Assembly (NCBI GenBank): GCA_963557075.1
Contig: CAUWDA010000028.1
Coordinates: 1 to 30,308, forward strand
From: Flavonifractor sp963557075
GTDB lineage: Bacteria; Bacillota; Clostridia; Oscillospirales; Oscillospiraceae
Reading direction: 5' to 3'
Length of the DNA stretch: 30,308 nt
Both the position numbers and the translations under genes were made by a program. Positions 1-5,543 of the stretch are shown piece after piece. Under the pieces are notes generated by a model, which searched no databases, was not told where the DNA came from, and saw only the letters and a list, made by a program, of their open reading frames with translations. The number at the start of each line of letters is the position of its first letter. Position 1 is the first letter of the stretch.

Positions 1-55
1 CTGCTCTGCTCTGCTCTGCTCTGCTCTGCTCTGCTCTGCTCTGCTCTGCTCTGCT
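1..55. repeat. (CTGCT)n pentanucleotide tandem repeat, at least 11 copies
   Basis: Eleven perfect copies of CTGCT (AGCAG on the minus strand) run to the window edge, so the true copy number is unknown. The array begins within a few bases of the predicted start point of the leftward promoter at 58-86, so it would lie at the very start of that transcript. Perfect five-base repeats can change copy number by replication slippage. If the repeat is in a leader it could tune expression, and if it enters a reading frame it could switch it. The target gene lies outside the window. Confidence 0.95.
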
Positions 56-57
56 TG

Positions 58-86
58 AGTATATGGCGGGCGGTCATGCCTGTCAA
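58..86 (-). promoter_or_regulatory. Leftward sigma-A promoter reading into the pentanucleotide repeat
   Basis: On the minus strand TTGACA (81-86) is followed after exactly 17 bases by TATACT (58-63). That is a full -35 match and a 5/6 -10 match. Transcription would start near position 51, inside the AGCAG repeat. The gene it drives lies to the left of the window. Confidence 0.7.
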
Positions 87-199
87 CCCCCATCGCTCCA
101 ACGATAGTTGTATTTTAGCATACTTTCCAGCATTTGAAAAGGGGCTTCCGCACTTTTCTTTTTCGGGGCGGCGGGGGACTGGCCCCCGCCGCCCTGCGC

Positions 200-817
200 T
201 CAGGTCTCCACCCCCTCCAGGCGCATCACCGAGACCTCAAAGGCGGTGCGCTGGCGGCTCTCGCCGTTCTCCAGCTTGGTGTAGGCCCGGCTCTGGAGCC
301 GCCCCTCCAGCCGCACCCCGTCCCCCACCTCCAGCTCCCCGCAGCAGCGGGCCAGCCCGCCCCAGGAGATGCAGGGCAGATAGTCCGCCCGCCCGTACCT
401 GCGGTTGACCGCCAGCATGAGGTCGCAGATCTCCCGGCCCAGGGGGGTGCGCCGGAGGACCGGCGGCTTGCACAGCACCCCCGCCAGCGTGAGCCGGTTC
501 TCGTTGGGGCCCTCCCCCCGCCGGAGGCTCCTGGCGTGGAGGGTAATGACCAGCTTGCTGCCGGACCCGCTCTTGTTGTTGAAGGACCGCACCTCCCCCT
601 CCACCTCCACCGGCATCCCCGCCTGCACCGGGCACTGCTCCAGCAGCTCCCGGGGGGCAATGACGTTAATGGTGTCCGACCACCCGGACAGCCGGAGGAC
701 CGCGAGGGGAAAGGTCTCGTACACAACGCCGTGGGTCTCATGGGACCACGCCGGGTCCGCCGCCGCGGTCCCCCGGAGCAGCGCCCGGTTCTCGTTCCAT
801 CCTGTCTGCATATCCAT
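200..817 (-). CDS. SSB-like single-stranded DNA-binding protein with two OB folds
   Basis: Encodes 205 residues. The C-terminal half (about residues 110-200) has the SSB signature: an NENRLTLAG strand start, the stretch NRRYGRADYLPCISWG, and GRLQSRAYTKLENGESRQRTAFEVSV at the end, which is how SSB strands 4-5 look. The N-terminal half (NENRALLRGTAAADP, then EVEGEVRSFNN) looks like a second, diverged OB fold. Clostridial genomes carry such two-domain SSB-family proteins besides the housekeeping SSB. The acidic SSB tail (DDDIPF type) is missing, so it probably does not recruit the usual SSB partners. The ATG at 817 is chosen over the longer frame because AGGAG lies 5 bases upstream and the family match begins here. 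It stands alone, divergent from the small membrane protein at 945. A 12-bp GC-rich hairpin (166-194) follows the stop but has an A-rich rather than U-rich tail on this strand. Confidence 0.8.
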   Translation of the reverse strand: MDMQTGWNENRALLRGTAAADPAWSHETHGVVYETFPLAVLRLSGWSDTINVIAPRELLEQCPVQAGMPVEVEGEVRSFNNKSGSGSKLVITLHARSLRRGEGPNENRLTLAGVLCKPPVLRRTPLGREICDLMLAVNRRYGRADYLPCISWGGLARCCGELEVGDGVRLEGRLQSRAYTKLENGESRQRTAFEVSVMRLEGVET

Positions 818-893
818 CCTCACTCCTGCCTGTTTTGGTAGCTGTGGGATATATATGCGGGTTTGTCCCCCCCTATGCCCAGGCAGGTCCCGG

Positions 894-922
894 TTGACGG
901 CGCGCCCCCGCTGGGGTATGAT
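894..922 (+). promoter_or_regulatory. Sigma-A promoter of the small membrane protein
   Basis: TTGACG (894-899), 17 bases, then TATGAT (917-922). The start point would fall near 929, leaving a leader of only about 16 bases with AGGAG at 930-934. Confidence 0.7.
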
Positions 923-944
923 AGGGAAAAGGAGTGTTACAAAC

Positions 945-1217
945 ATGAACAAGCATTTCAAAAACCTGACCTTCCCCAAGCTGTTCTTTATCTGGTTCGC
1001 CCTTTTCTTCCTGCTGCTCATGATCAACAATATCACGCTGAAAAGCAACCTGCTGACCAGCCTGTCGGGGGCTGCCCTGGGCGTCTTTCTCCTGATCTTC
1101 CCCGTTCCCCCCCGCTCCTTTCAGCGCCGTTACGGCCAGAAGCAGGCCGTTGTGGTCACCCGCGTGATGGCCGTCGTCATCATCGTGATCTCTTTTATCG
1201 TCAAGGTCCAATTCTAA
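945..1217 (+). CDS. Small membrane protein with three predicted helices, unknown function
   Basis: Encodes 90 residues. The ATG at 945 is preceded by AAAAGGAG at 927-934 and a good promoter, and the stop is followed two bases later by a strong terminator, so this is a compact single-gene unit. Three hydrophobic segments are visible: about residues 13-31 (LFFIWFALFFLLLMI), 38-55 (TSLSGAALGVFLLIFPV) and 69-88 (VVVTRVMAVVIIVISFIV). A basic PPRSFQRRYGQKQ loop lies between helices 2 and 3, which would place that loop in the cytoplasm. I do not recognise the family. It converges on eutQ, but its own promoter and opposite strand argue against an ethanolamine role. Confidence 0.75.
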   Translation: MNKHFKNLTFPKLFFIWFALFFLLLMINNITLKSNLLTSLSGAALGVFLLIFPVPPRSFQRRYGQKQAVVVTRVMAVVIIVISFIVKVQF

Positions 1218-1223
1218 CAAAAC

Positions 1224-1271
1224 AGGACTGCCGAACAAGGCCATCCGGCCTTGTTCGGCAGTCCTCTTTTT
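1224..1271. terminator. Bidirectional intrinsic terminator between the small membrane protein and eutQ
   Basis: A perfect 19-bp stem (1224-1242 with 1247-1265, loop ATCC) is followed by CTTTTT on the plus strand. On the minus strand it is followed by a GTTTTGTT tract. It sits between two convergent stop codons (1217 and 1292), so it can end both the rightward gene and the eut operon. Confidence 0.9.
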
Positions 1272-1291
1272 GCCCTGTGGCCCATGGGGGG

Positions 1292-1711
1292 TTACGGCTG
1301 CTTCTGCCAGTCGGCAGGGTAAACGAAGTAGAGAAACCGGGCGTGGCCGGTGACAGAGAAGCGGATCTCGCTGCCCCTGGGGATATAGATCAGCTCCCCC
1401 GGCCCGGCGGACACCGTCTGCCCGCCGCACAGAATGTCCAGCCGCCCCTCCACCACATAGTCCATCTCGTCGTAATTCAGAGTCCAGGAGAAGGTGGTAT
1501 CGGTCATCTCCATGACGCCCGCACCCAGCCGGGGGGACTGCTCCGGTGTGAACAGGTCCCGGGTATACACCCGGTCGCCGGGGTTGCCCGTGTCCAGCCG
1601 GTGGGCCTCGGCAACGGCGAGGGCGGGCACCTTCACCGCCCGCACCCCGCCGCACCCCAGCTGCTCCAGCAGCACCTGACGGATCTGCGCTTCCAGCTCA
1701 TTTCGGTCCAT
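1292..1711 (-). CDS. eutQ: EutQ-like cupin protein of the ethanolamine operon
   Basis: Encodes 139 residues. The cupin part (about residues 50-130) carries EMTDTTFSWTLNYDEMDYVVEGRLDI and GPGELIYIPRGSEIRFS, the conserved pattern of EutQ-type cupins. Enteric EutQ is about 230 residues, and an acetate kinase activity has been reported for the Salmonella protein. This one is close to a bare cupin domain, as is common in Firmicutes. The N-terminus (DRNELEAQIRQVLLEQL) forms an amphipathic helix resembling encapsulation peptides, so lumen targeting is an inference. The start overlaps the eutH stop by 14 bp, implying translational coupling. It is the last gene of the operon. Confidence 0.88.
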   Translation of the reverse strand: MDRNELEAQIRQVLLEQLGCGGVRAVKVPALAVAEAHRLDTGNPGDRVYTRDLFTPEQSPRLGAGVMEMTDTTFSWTLNYDEMDYVVEGRLDILCGGQTVSAGPGELIYIPRGSEIRFSVTGHARFLYFVYPADWQKQP

Positions 1712-2789
1712 GAGCGCCCTCCTTTCGGGTGAGAAACAGGGCGGCCGCCACGGCGGTGACGCCCCCCACCAGCTTGCCCACGATCATGGGGAAGATCATG
1801 GTGGGGTCGAACCCGGCGGTAAAGCCCAGGTGGTCGCCGAACACAAAGGCCGCCGACACGGCAAAGGCCACGTTGACGATCTTCCCCCGGCGATCCATGT
1901 CGTGGAGCATCTGGAACATGGGGATGTTGTTGGCCAGGGTGGCCACCATCCCCGCCGCCGCCACGTCGTTCATGCCCAGCAGGCCCCCCAGCTTCATCAG
2001 CGGCTTTTGAAAGACCTTCGTGATGACATACACCAGCGGAAAGGCCCCCGCCAGCACGATGGCGATATCCCCCACGATGGACACCCCCTCGTCAATGGGG
2101 TTGAGCCCGGGGATGAGGGTGAGGGGGGTGAGGGCCTCGATGATGGCGGCGGCCAGACCAATGGTGATGACAATGACGATGATGCGGCCAAAGATCTGAA
2201 AGCCCTTCACCATGCCGCCCGGCACAAGGGCCAGGCCCAGGGCGATGAGCACCGCGAAGAGCACGATGGGCAGCAGATTGCGCAGCACCATCATCAGGGG
2301 AAAGCCCGCCGCCAGACCGCCCGCCAGAGCGCCGATGGGGACGGTGATGACCCCCGCCAGCACGCCGGTGGCCAGGGCTGGCCGGTCCTCCGGCTGTATG
2401 ATGCCCAGCCCCACCGGGATGGTAAAGACGATGGTGGGGCCCAGCATGGCCCCCACGATGAGACCGCCGAACCGCCCCGCCTCCTCGGTGAGGGCCAGCT
2501 CCTTCGCCAGGGGCGCGCCCCCCATGTCGTTGGCCAGGATGGTACCGGCAAACATGGCCGGGTCGGCCCCCAAAAGCTGATAGAAGGGCACCACCACCGG
2601 CCGCAGCAGGCCGGCCAGCACGGGCGCCAGACAGATGATGCCGATCATGGCCAGCGCCAGAGAGCCCATGGCCATGACGCCCTCCTCAAACTTCTCCCCC
2701 AGGCCGAAGCGGTTGCCCAGGATGCGGTCCACGGCCCCCAGAGCCATGAACGCCACCATCAAATAGACGATGACCTCGTTGATGGACAT
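1698..2789 (-). CDS. eutH: Ethanolamine transporter/permease EutH
   Basis: Encodes 363 residues, nearly all hydrophobic, with about 10-11 transmembrane segments, close to the usual EutH length. The family hallmarks are clear: FAGTILANDMGGAPLAKELA (about residues 80-99), VGAMLGPTIVFTIPVGLG and the C-terminal LANNIPMFQMLHDMDRRGK. EutH sits in the cytoplasmic membrane and allows ethanolamine entry when it is scarce or protonated. The ATG at 2789 has AGGGGGAC about 6 bases upstream. The 60-bp gap to eutN holds a REP palindrome. Codon use and GC match the rest of the operon. Confidence 0.95.
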   Translation of the reverse strand: MSINEVIVYLMVAFMALGAVDRILGNRFGLGEKFEEGVMAMGSLALAMIGIICLAPVLAGLLRPVVVPFYQLLGADPAMFAGTILANDMGGAPLAKELALTEEAGRFGGLIVGAMLGPTIVFTIPVGLGIIQPEDRPALATGVLAGVITVPIGALAGGLAAGFPLMMVLRNLLPIVLFAVLIALGLALVPGGMVKGFQIFGRIIVIVITIGLAAAIIEALTPLTLIPGLNPIDEGVSIVGDIAIVLAGAFPLVYVITKVFQKPLMKLGGLLGMNDVAAAGMVATLANNIPMFQMLHDMDRRGKIVNVAFAVSAAFVFGDHLGFTAGFDPTMIFPMIVGKLVGGVTAVAAALFLTRKEGAHGPK

Positions 2790-2835
2790 AGATCGTCCCC
2801 CTTTGCTTTTCTCTCATACCCGGAATACGGGCGCC

Positions 2836-2853
2836 GGGGACCGCGTCCCCTAC
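2836..2853 (-). repeat. GTAG-type REP palindrome overlapping the eutN stop codon
   Basis: On the minus strand GTAG is followed by GGGGAC-GCG-GTCCCC, a perfect 6-bp hairpin. REP sequences mobilised by RAYT (TnpA-REP) enzymes typically carry GTAG at the palindrome foot, and the same GTAGGGG start occurs in the two palindromes at 10509-10564. The TAG of GTAG is the stop codon of eutN. Confidence 0.6.
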
Positions 2854-3080
2854 GGGTCGATGATACCCACGATGGCGGCGTCCACAGGGATGCCGCCCCC
2901 CGCCGCCACCCGGGCCGCCCCGCCGGTGGCGACGAGGACCCGCTCGCCCTCGCCCGCCCCCACGCAGTCGGCGCACACCAGCATCTCCGCCCCCACGCTC
3001 ACCGTCAGAAAGGCCTGACCGGTGAGTCCGGGGGCTTTTTTGGTGGCCCACACCTTACCTGTCACCTGTCCCAGCAACAC
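2850..3080 (-). CDS. eutN: EutN/CcmL-family microcompartment vertex protein
   Basis: Encodes 76 residues. MLLGQVTGKVWATKKAPGL matches the usual EutN/CcmL beginning, VGAGEGERVLVATGGAAR is the central conserved block, and VDAAIVGIIDP the end of the core beta barrel. The family forms pentamers that cap the vertices of the shell. Homologues usually run some 10-20 residues past the GIVD motif, whereas this one stops right after it because the REP palindrome at 2836-2853 supplies a TAG. It starts with GTG at 3080, with GGGAG about 10 bases upstream, and overlaps the end of the 90-aa upstream gene by 26 bp. The core fold looks intact, so the protein is probably functional with a clipped tail. Confidence 0.88.
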   Translation of the reverse strand: MLLGQVTGKVWATKKAPGLTGQAFLTVSVGAEMLVCADCVGAGEGERVLVATGGAARVAAGGGIPVDAAIVGIIDP

Positions 3081-3327
3081 AGATCCCCATCTCCCTCAGC
3101 CGCCGCTCCAGAGCCAGACAGCGGCGATAGATCGGCGGCGGCGCGGTGCGGCGGTAGCGCCGGTATTCCAGCGCCCGCCGCTCCAGGCACACCCTGGCCC
3201 CCGCCAGAAGGGCGGCCAGTACCTCGGTCTCCCCCGGACTGCCGGGGGCCAGCGCCGCCAGCCGCCCCATGGCGTCCACCGGCAGCCAGGTGATGACCAG
3301 CGTGCGGCCCCGCCACTCCAGTCTCAC
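3055..3327 (-). CDS. Unknown 90-residue basic protein inside the eut operon
   Basis: Starts at GTG 3327, which overlaps the TGA that ends the remnant pduL tail (GTGA), a typical coupled arrangement in this operon. This shows that it directly followed pduL before the hairpin element was inserted. The product begins MRLEWRGRTLVITWLP, has a Gly/Pro turn (LAPGSPGE), then a long Arg/Leu-rich helix (ARVCLERRALEYRRYRR) and a second one (CLALERRLREMG). It is strongly basic. I do not recognise a family. Its position between phosphotransacylase and vertex protein genes suggests a role in assembling or regulating the compartment, but that is context only. With the insertion in place, translation is no longer coupled to full-length pduL. 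Confidence 0.65.
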   Translation of the reverse strand: MRLEWRGRTLVITWLPVDAMGRLAALAPGSPGETEVLAALLAGARVCLERRALEYRRYRRTAPPPIYRRCLALERRLREMGICVAGTGDR

Positions 3328-3377
3328 GGCAGAAGCAGGGCCCGGTCGCCTTTTTTGAATCCGCAGGCGTTGGCCTC
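3324..3377 (-). pseudogene. Remnant of the original pduL 3' end
   Basis: This stretch reads ANACGFKKGDRALLLP then TGA, the likely ancestral C-terminus of PduL, and its TGA overlaps the GTG start of the next gene. It is separated from the functional pduL by the 172-bp hairpin insert. It is therefore an orphaned tail rather than a gene. Confidence 0.8.
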
Positions 3378-3600
3378 TGTCTCCCCACAAAAGGCACAGC
3401 CTTTTGCGGGAGCCCCGGACCTTTCACCTGCTCGGGCGAAGTGAATTCGCCCTGCGCCGAGGTTTTGCCAGGGGCAAAACCCTCGTGACGCGCCAAAAGG
3501 CGCGGTAACTCCTCGGCCAAGCTCATCCATGGCCGCGTCCCCCTCCCTCCGGCAGGAGCAGGGCCCGGTCGCCTTTTTTGAATCCGCAGGCGTTGGCCTC
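3327..3600. repeat. Four-hairpin element inserted at the pduL 3' end, flanked by a 51-bp duplication of the gene tail
   Basis: The 51 bp at 3550-3600 (codons for ANACGFKKGDRALLLP of pduL) recur at 3327-3377 with one mismatch, a synonymous Leu change. Between them is a 172-bp insert (3378-3549). The insert has four hairpins: CAAAAGG/CCTTTTG (3388-3406), GGGCGAA/TTCGCCC (3434-3452), GGTTTTGCC/GGCAAAACC (3461-3481) and CGCGCC/GGCGCG (3489-3504). The second and third are shared in sequence with the elements at 7740-8130. The first and fourth keep only the fold. No credible protein is encoded. Confidence 0.9.
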
Positions 3601-4170
3601 GTCGTAGTCGATGTGGGCAAAGGTGGCAAACTGGGGGGATACCCGCACCTCCACCCCCTCAAAGGTCAGGGGCCGGCGGGTGAGACACCTGAGCCGCACC
3701 TCCCGGCCATTTTCCACGCCGAACCGGGCGGCGTCGGCCGGCGTCATGTGGATATGCCGCTTGGCGGCGATCAGTCCCCGATCCAGCCGCAGGGTGCGGT
3801 CCCCGTTGCGCAGCGTGATGCCGGGGGTGCCCTCAATGTCCCCCGACAGCCGCACCGGGGGCGTAATCCCCAGCACAATGCCGTCGGTGAGGGAGATCTC
3901 CACCTGGCTCTCCTTCCGCTCCGGCCCCAGTACCACCACGTTAGGGATGGTCCCCCTGGGGCCCTCCAGCGTGACCCGCTGGGCGCACACGAACTGTCCC
4001 GGCTGGGACAGCTCTTTCACCCGGGTCAGGGCCGCGCCGGGACCGAAGAGGGTCTCCAGGTCCCTTTGGGACAGATGGACGTGGCGGCCGCTGGCCTCCA
4101 CCTCCACCGTCAGGCGGTTTACGATCTGCTCCGCCAGGGCCTCGATGTCGATCATATTAAGCCTGTTCAT
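3523..4170 (-). CDS. pduL: PduL-type phosphotransacylase (functional EutD)
   Basis: Encodes 215 residues, the usual PduL size. The two zinc sites of the family are visible: RHVHLS (H30, H32), KRHIHM (H139, H141), then H186 in FATFAHIDYDEANA with E191. The enzyme converts acetyl-CoA from EutE to acetyl-phosphate and recycles CoA inside the compartment. The N-terminus (MIDIEALAEQIVNRL) is an amphipathic helix typical of PduL encapsulation peptides. Two starts are possible, ATG 4170 and ATG 4155 (five codons later); both abut or overlap the eutT stop. The last eight residues (EGGGRGHG) come from the inserted hairpin element. The original protein would have ended at LLLP, so the catalytic part is unaffected. 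Confidence 0.92.
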   Translation of the reverse strand: MNRLNMIDIEALAEQIVNRLTVEVEASGRHVHLSQRDLETLFGPGAALTRVKELSQPGQFVCAQRVTLEGPRGTIPNVVVLGPERKESQVEISLTDGIVLGITPPVRLSGDIEGTPGITLRNGDRTLRLDRGLIAAKRHIHMTPADAARFGVENGREVRLRCLTRRPLTFEGVEVRVSPQFATFAHIDYDEANACGFKKGDRALLLPEGGGRGHG

Positions 4171-4879
4171 AGCGTCCCGCCTTCAGCTTGATCATCAGGA
4201 TCCACATGAGGGAGGACAACCGGTTCAGGGCCCGGATGATATCCCCCCGGGTCACGTTGCCCTCCACATCTTTGAACGCGGCATAGGCCGAAAGCTCGGT
4301 CTGCCGCACCAGGGTGCGCACCTTGTTCACCGCCAGCAGGGCGGGCCCGTCGGTCCAGGCGGGCAGGAAGTGGGGCTGACCCAGGTACTTGTCCGGGTAG
4401 TGGGAGTATTCCCGCAGCTGCCCGGCGTCATAGCCGCACAGGCGCAGCTCCCCCACCGGCTCGTCCAGCACGTCGCAGCGAATGAGCCGCCGCACCAGGG
4501 CCAGGGCCTCCCCCAGCTCATCCACCAGGGCCGGATGGGCCCGGGCCGCCTGCTGGGCCAGCATCAGCTCTCCCTCCAGGGCGTCGATCATGCCCCGGAA
4601 GGCAATGCGGGGGTGGTCCTTGAACACCAGGATATTGCCCCTGAGATGGGTCATGTGCTCCGGCTTTTCGTTGAGACTGGCGCCGAAGAGCGTGCGGTAC
4701 CGGGCGGCGGCCGGCCCAGCCGGGTCGTCCCGCCCCGCCGGAAAGACCGCCTGGATCTTGTGGGCGGCCAGCCAGTCCCGGGCCCCGGGGGTCAGCTTTT
4801 GGTCACGGTCCACCACCACCGGCCCCCGGGTGCCGTTGTCCGACATGCGGCGCACGTCCTCACGGGTGAGCAGCTCCAT
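4157..4879 (-). CDS. eutT: EutT-type corrinoid adenosyltransferase
   Basis: Encodes 240 residues. It opens with LTREDVRRM and later LTPGARDWLAAHKI, the EutT-specific N-terminal part. Then comes EKPEHMTHLRGNILVFKDHP and FRGMIDALEGELMLAQ, the Cob(I)alamin adenosyltransferase core, and a helical C-terminal half ending in VTRGDIIRALNRLSS. It makes adenosylcobalamin for ethanolamine ammonia-lyase. The Cys-Cys metal motif reported for the Salmonella EutT is not visible, so this is the Firmicutes type. The start ATG follows the eutM stop directly (TAAATG), and the stop overlaps pduL by 14 bp if the first pduL start is used. Tight packing supports coupled translation. Confidence 0.9.
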   Translation of the reverse strand: MELLTREDVRRMSDNGTRGPVVVDRDQKLTPGARDWLAAHKIQAVFPAGRDDPAGPAAARYRTLFGASLNEKPEHMTHLRGNILVFKDHPRIAFRGMIDALEGELMLAQQAARAHPALVDELGEALALVRRLIRCDVLDEPVGELRLCGYDAGQLREYSHYPDKYLGQPHFLPAWTDGPALLAVNKVRTLVRQTELSAYAAFKDVEGNVTRGDIIRALNRLSSLMWILMIKLKAGRYEQA

Positions 4880-5176
4880 TTATTCGCTCTGCCCCTGGTC
4901 GGCATGGGGCAGGATGTGGTCCACCTCGGCGTGGGGCCGGGGGATGACGTGGACGGAGATCAGCTCCCCCACCTTCTCGGCGGCGGCGGCCCCGGCGTCG
5001 GTGGCTGCGTTGACCGCCCCCACGTCCCCCCGGACCATGACGGTCACCAGACCGCCGCCCACCTGTTCCTTGCCCACCAGCTGCACGTTGGCCGCCTTCA
5101 CCATGGCGTCGGCGGCCTCAATGGCCCCCACCAGTCCACGGGTCTCCACCATGCCCAGCGCATTTGTATTTGCCAT
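4880..5176 (-). CDS. eutM: EutM hexameric BMC shell protein (internal start form)
   Basis: Encodes 98 residues, the standard EutM/PduA length. NALGMVETRGLVGAIEAADA, VGKEQVGGGLVTVMVRGDVG and ISVHVIPRPHAEVDHILP span a complete single BMC domain. Hexamers of this protein tile the shell facets, and the GGG at residues 40-42 lines the pore. The ATG at 5176 has a perfect AGGAGG 9 bases upstream, much better than that of the upstream in-frame start at 5542. The same frame stays open for a further 122 codons upstream, so a longer fusion form is possible (see the 4880-5542 entry). A small amount of long form could be mixed with the standard hexamer. Confidence 0.88.
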   Translation of the reverse strand: MANTNALGMVETRGLVGAIEAADAMVKAANVQLVGKEQVGGGLVTVMVRGDVGAVNAATDAGAAAAEKVGELISVHVIPRPHAEVDHILPHADQGQSE

Positions 5177-5542
5177 GTTCTGTTTCCTCCTGTCAGTCGT
5201 CTGTTTCACCGGCTCCGCCGGCTGGGTGGGCGCGGGTCTGCCCGCTCTGCCGCGGCCCGGCCGGGCCTTCTTCTTGGGGGCCTCCGGGGGATGCTGGGCA
5301 GCGTAGCTGCCGCTGCCGGCCCCCCTGTGCTCCGGCGCGGCCAAGGCCGCCTCCACCGTCAGGTGGGGAGCGCCGCCGGCCTGCCCCGCCTCCTCCCCGT
5401 TGCCCGCCTGTACGGGGTGTTCCATGTCATCCTCCATCCCCTGGGGCCGCTCGGCCAGCAGGGCGTTGGTCAGGTTCTGAGCCTCCTGCAAAATGGCCTC
5501 GTGGGGATCCAGCAGCACCCCGTCGGCGTTGACTTCGCTCAT
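4880..5542 (-). CDS. Long form: 122-residue low-complexity extension fused in frame to EutM
   Basis: The frame opens one base after the eutE stop (TAAG-ATG, start 5542, GGGAGG about 12 bases upstream) and runs without a stop through eutM, giving 220 residues. The extension begins with a helix-like DPHEAILQEAQNLTNALLAE. It is followed by a Gly/Ala/Glu linker and a Pro/Lys/Arg-rich stretch (EAPKKKARPGRGRAGRP) just before the EutM start. Its codon use is like that of its neighbours. Either it is a true N-terminally extended shell protein, or an upstream small gene has lost its stop. In the next frame a TGA sits exactly ahead of the internal AGGAGG, which is what a single frameshift from an ancestral two-gene layout would leave. 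I recognise no family for the extension. Confidence 0.5.
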   Translation of the reverse strand: MSEVNADGVLLDPHEAILQEAQNLTNALLAERPQGMEDDMEHPVQAGNGEEAGQAGGAPHLTVEAALAAPEHRGAGSGSYAAQHPPEAPKKKARPGRGRAGRPAPTQPAEPVKQTTDRRKQNMANTNALGMVETRGLVGAIEAADAMVKAANVQLVGKEQVGGGLVTVMVRGDVGAVNAATDAGAAAAEKVGELISVHVIPRPHAEVDHILPHADQGQSE

Positions 5543-5543
5543 C

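Noticed and set aside
166..194. Terminator of the SSB-like gene
   Set aside because: The 12-bp GC stem is strong, but on the gene's strand it is followed by an A-rich, not U-rich, tract.
1710..3293. Long open frame of 527 codons on the plus strand opposite eutH/eutN
   Set aside because: Low-complexity His/Gly/Gln-rich translation that mirrors real genes on the minus strand; typical GC-rich shadow frame. The same holds for the long plus-strand frames over eutT, eutE, eutB and the peptidase genes.
3324..3662. Reading frames running through the hairpin inserts (3062-3526, 3324-3662, 7664-8065, 7896-8183)
   Set aside because: They only translate palindromes and gene-tail copies out of frame or as fusions, with no ribosome site of their own. 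They exist because the repeat unit happens to be open.
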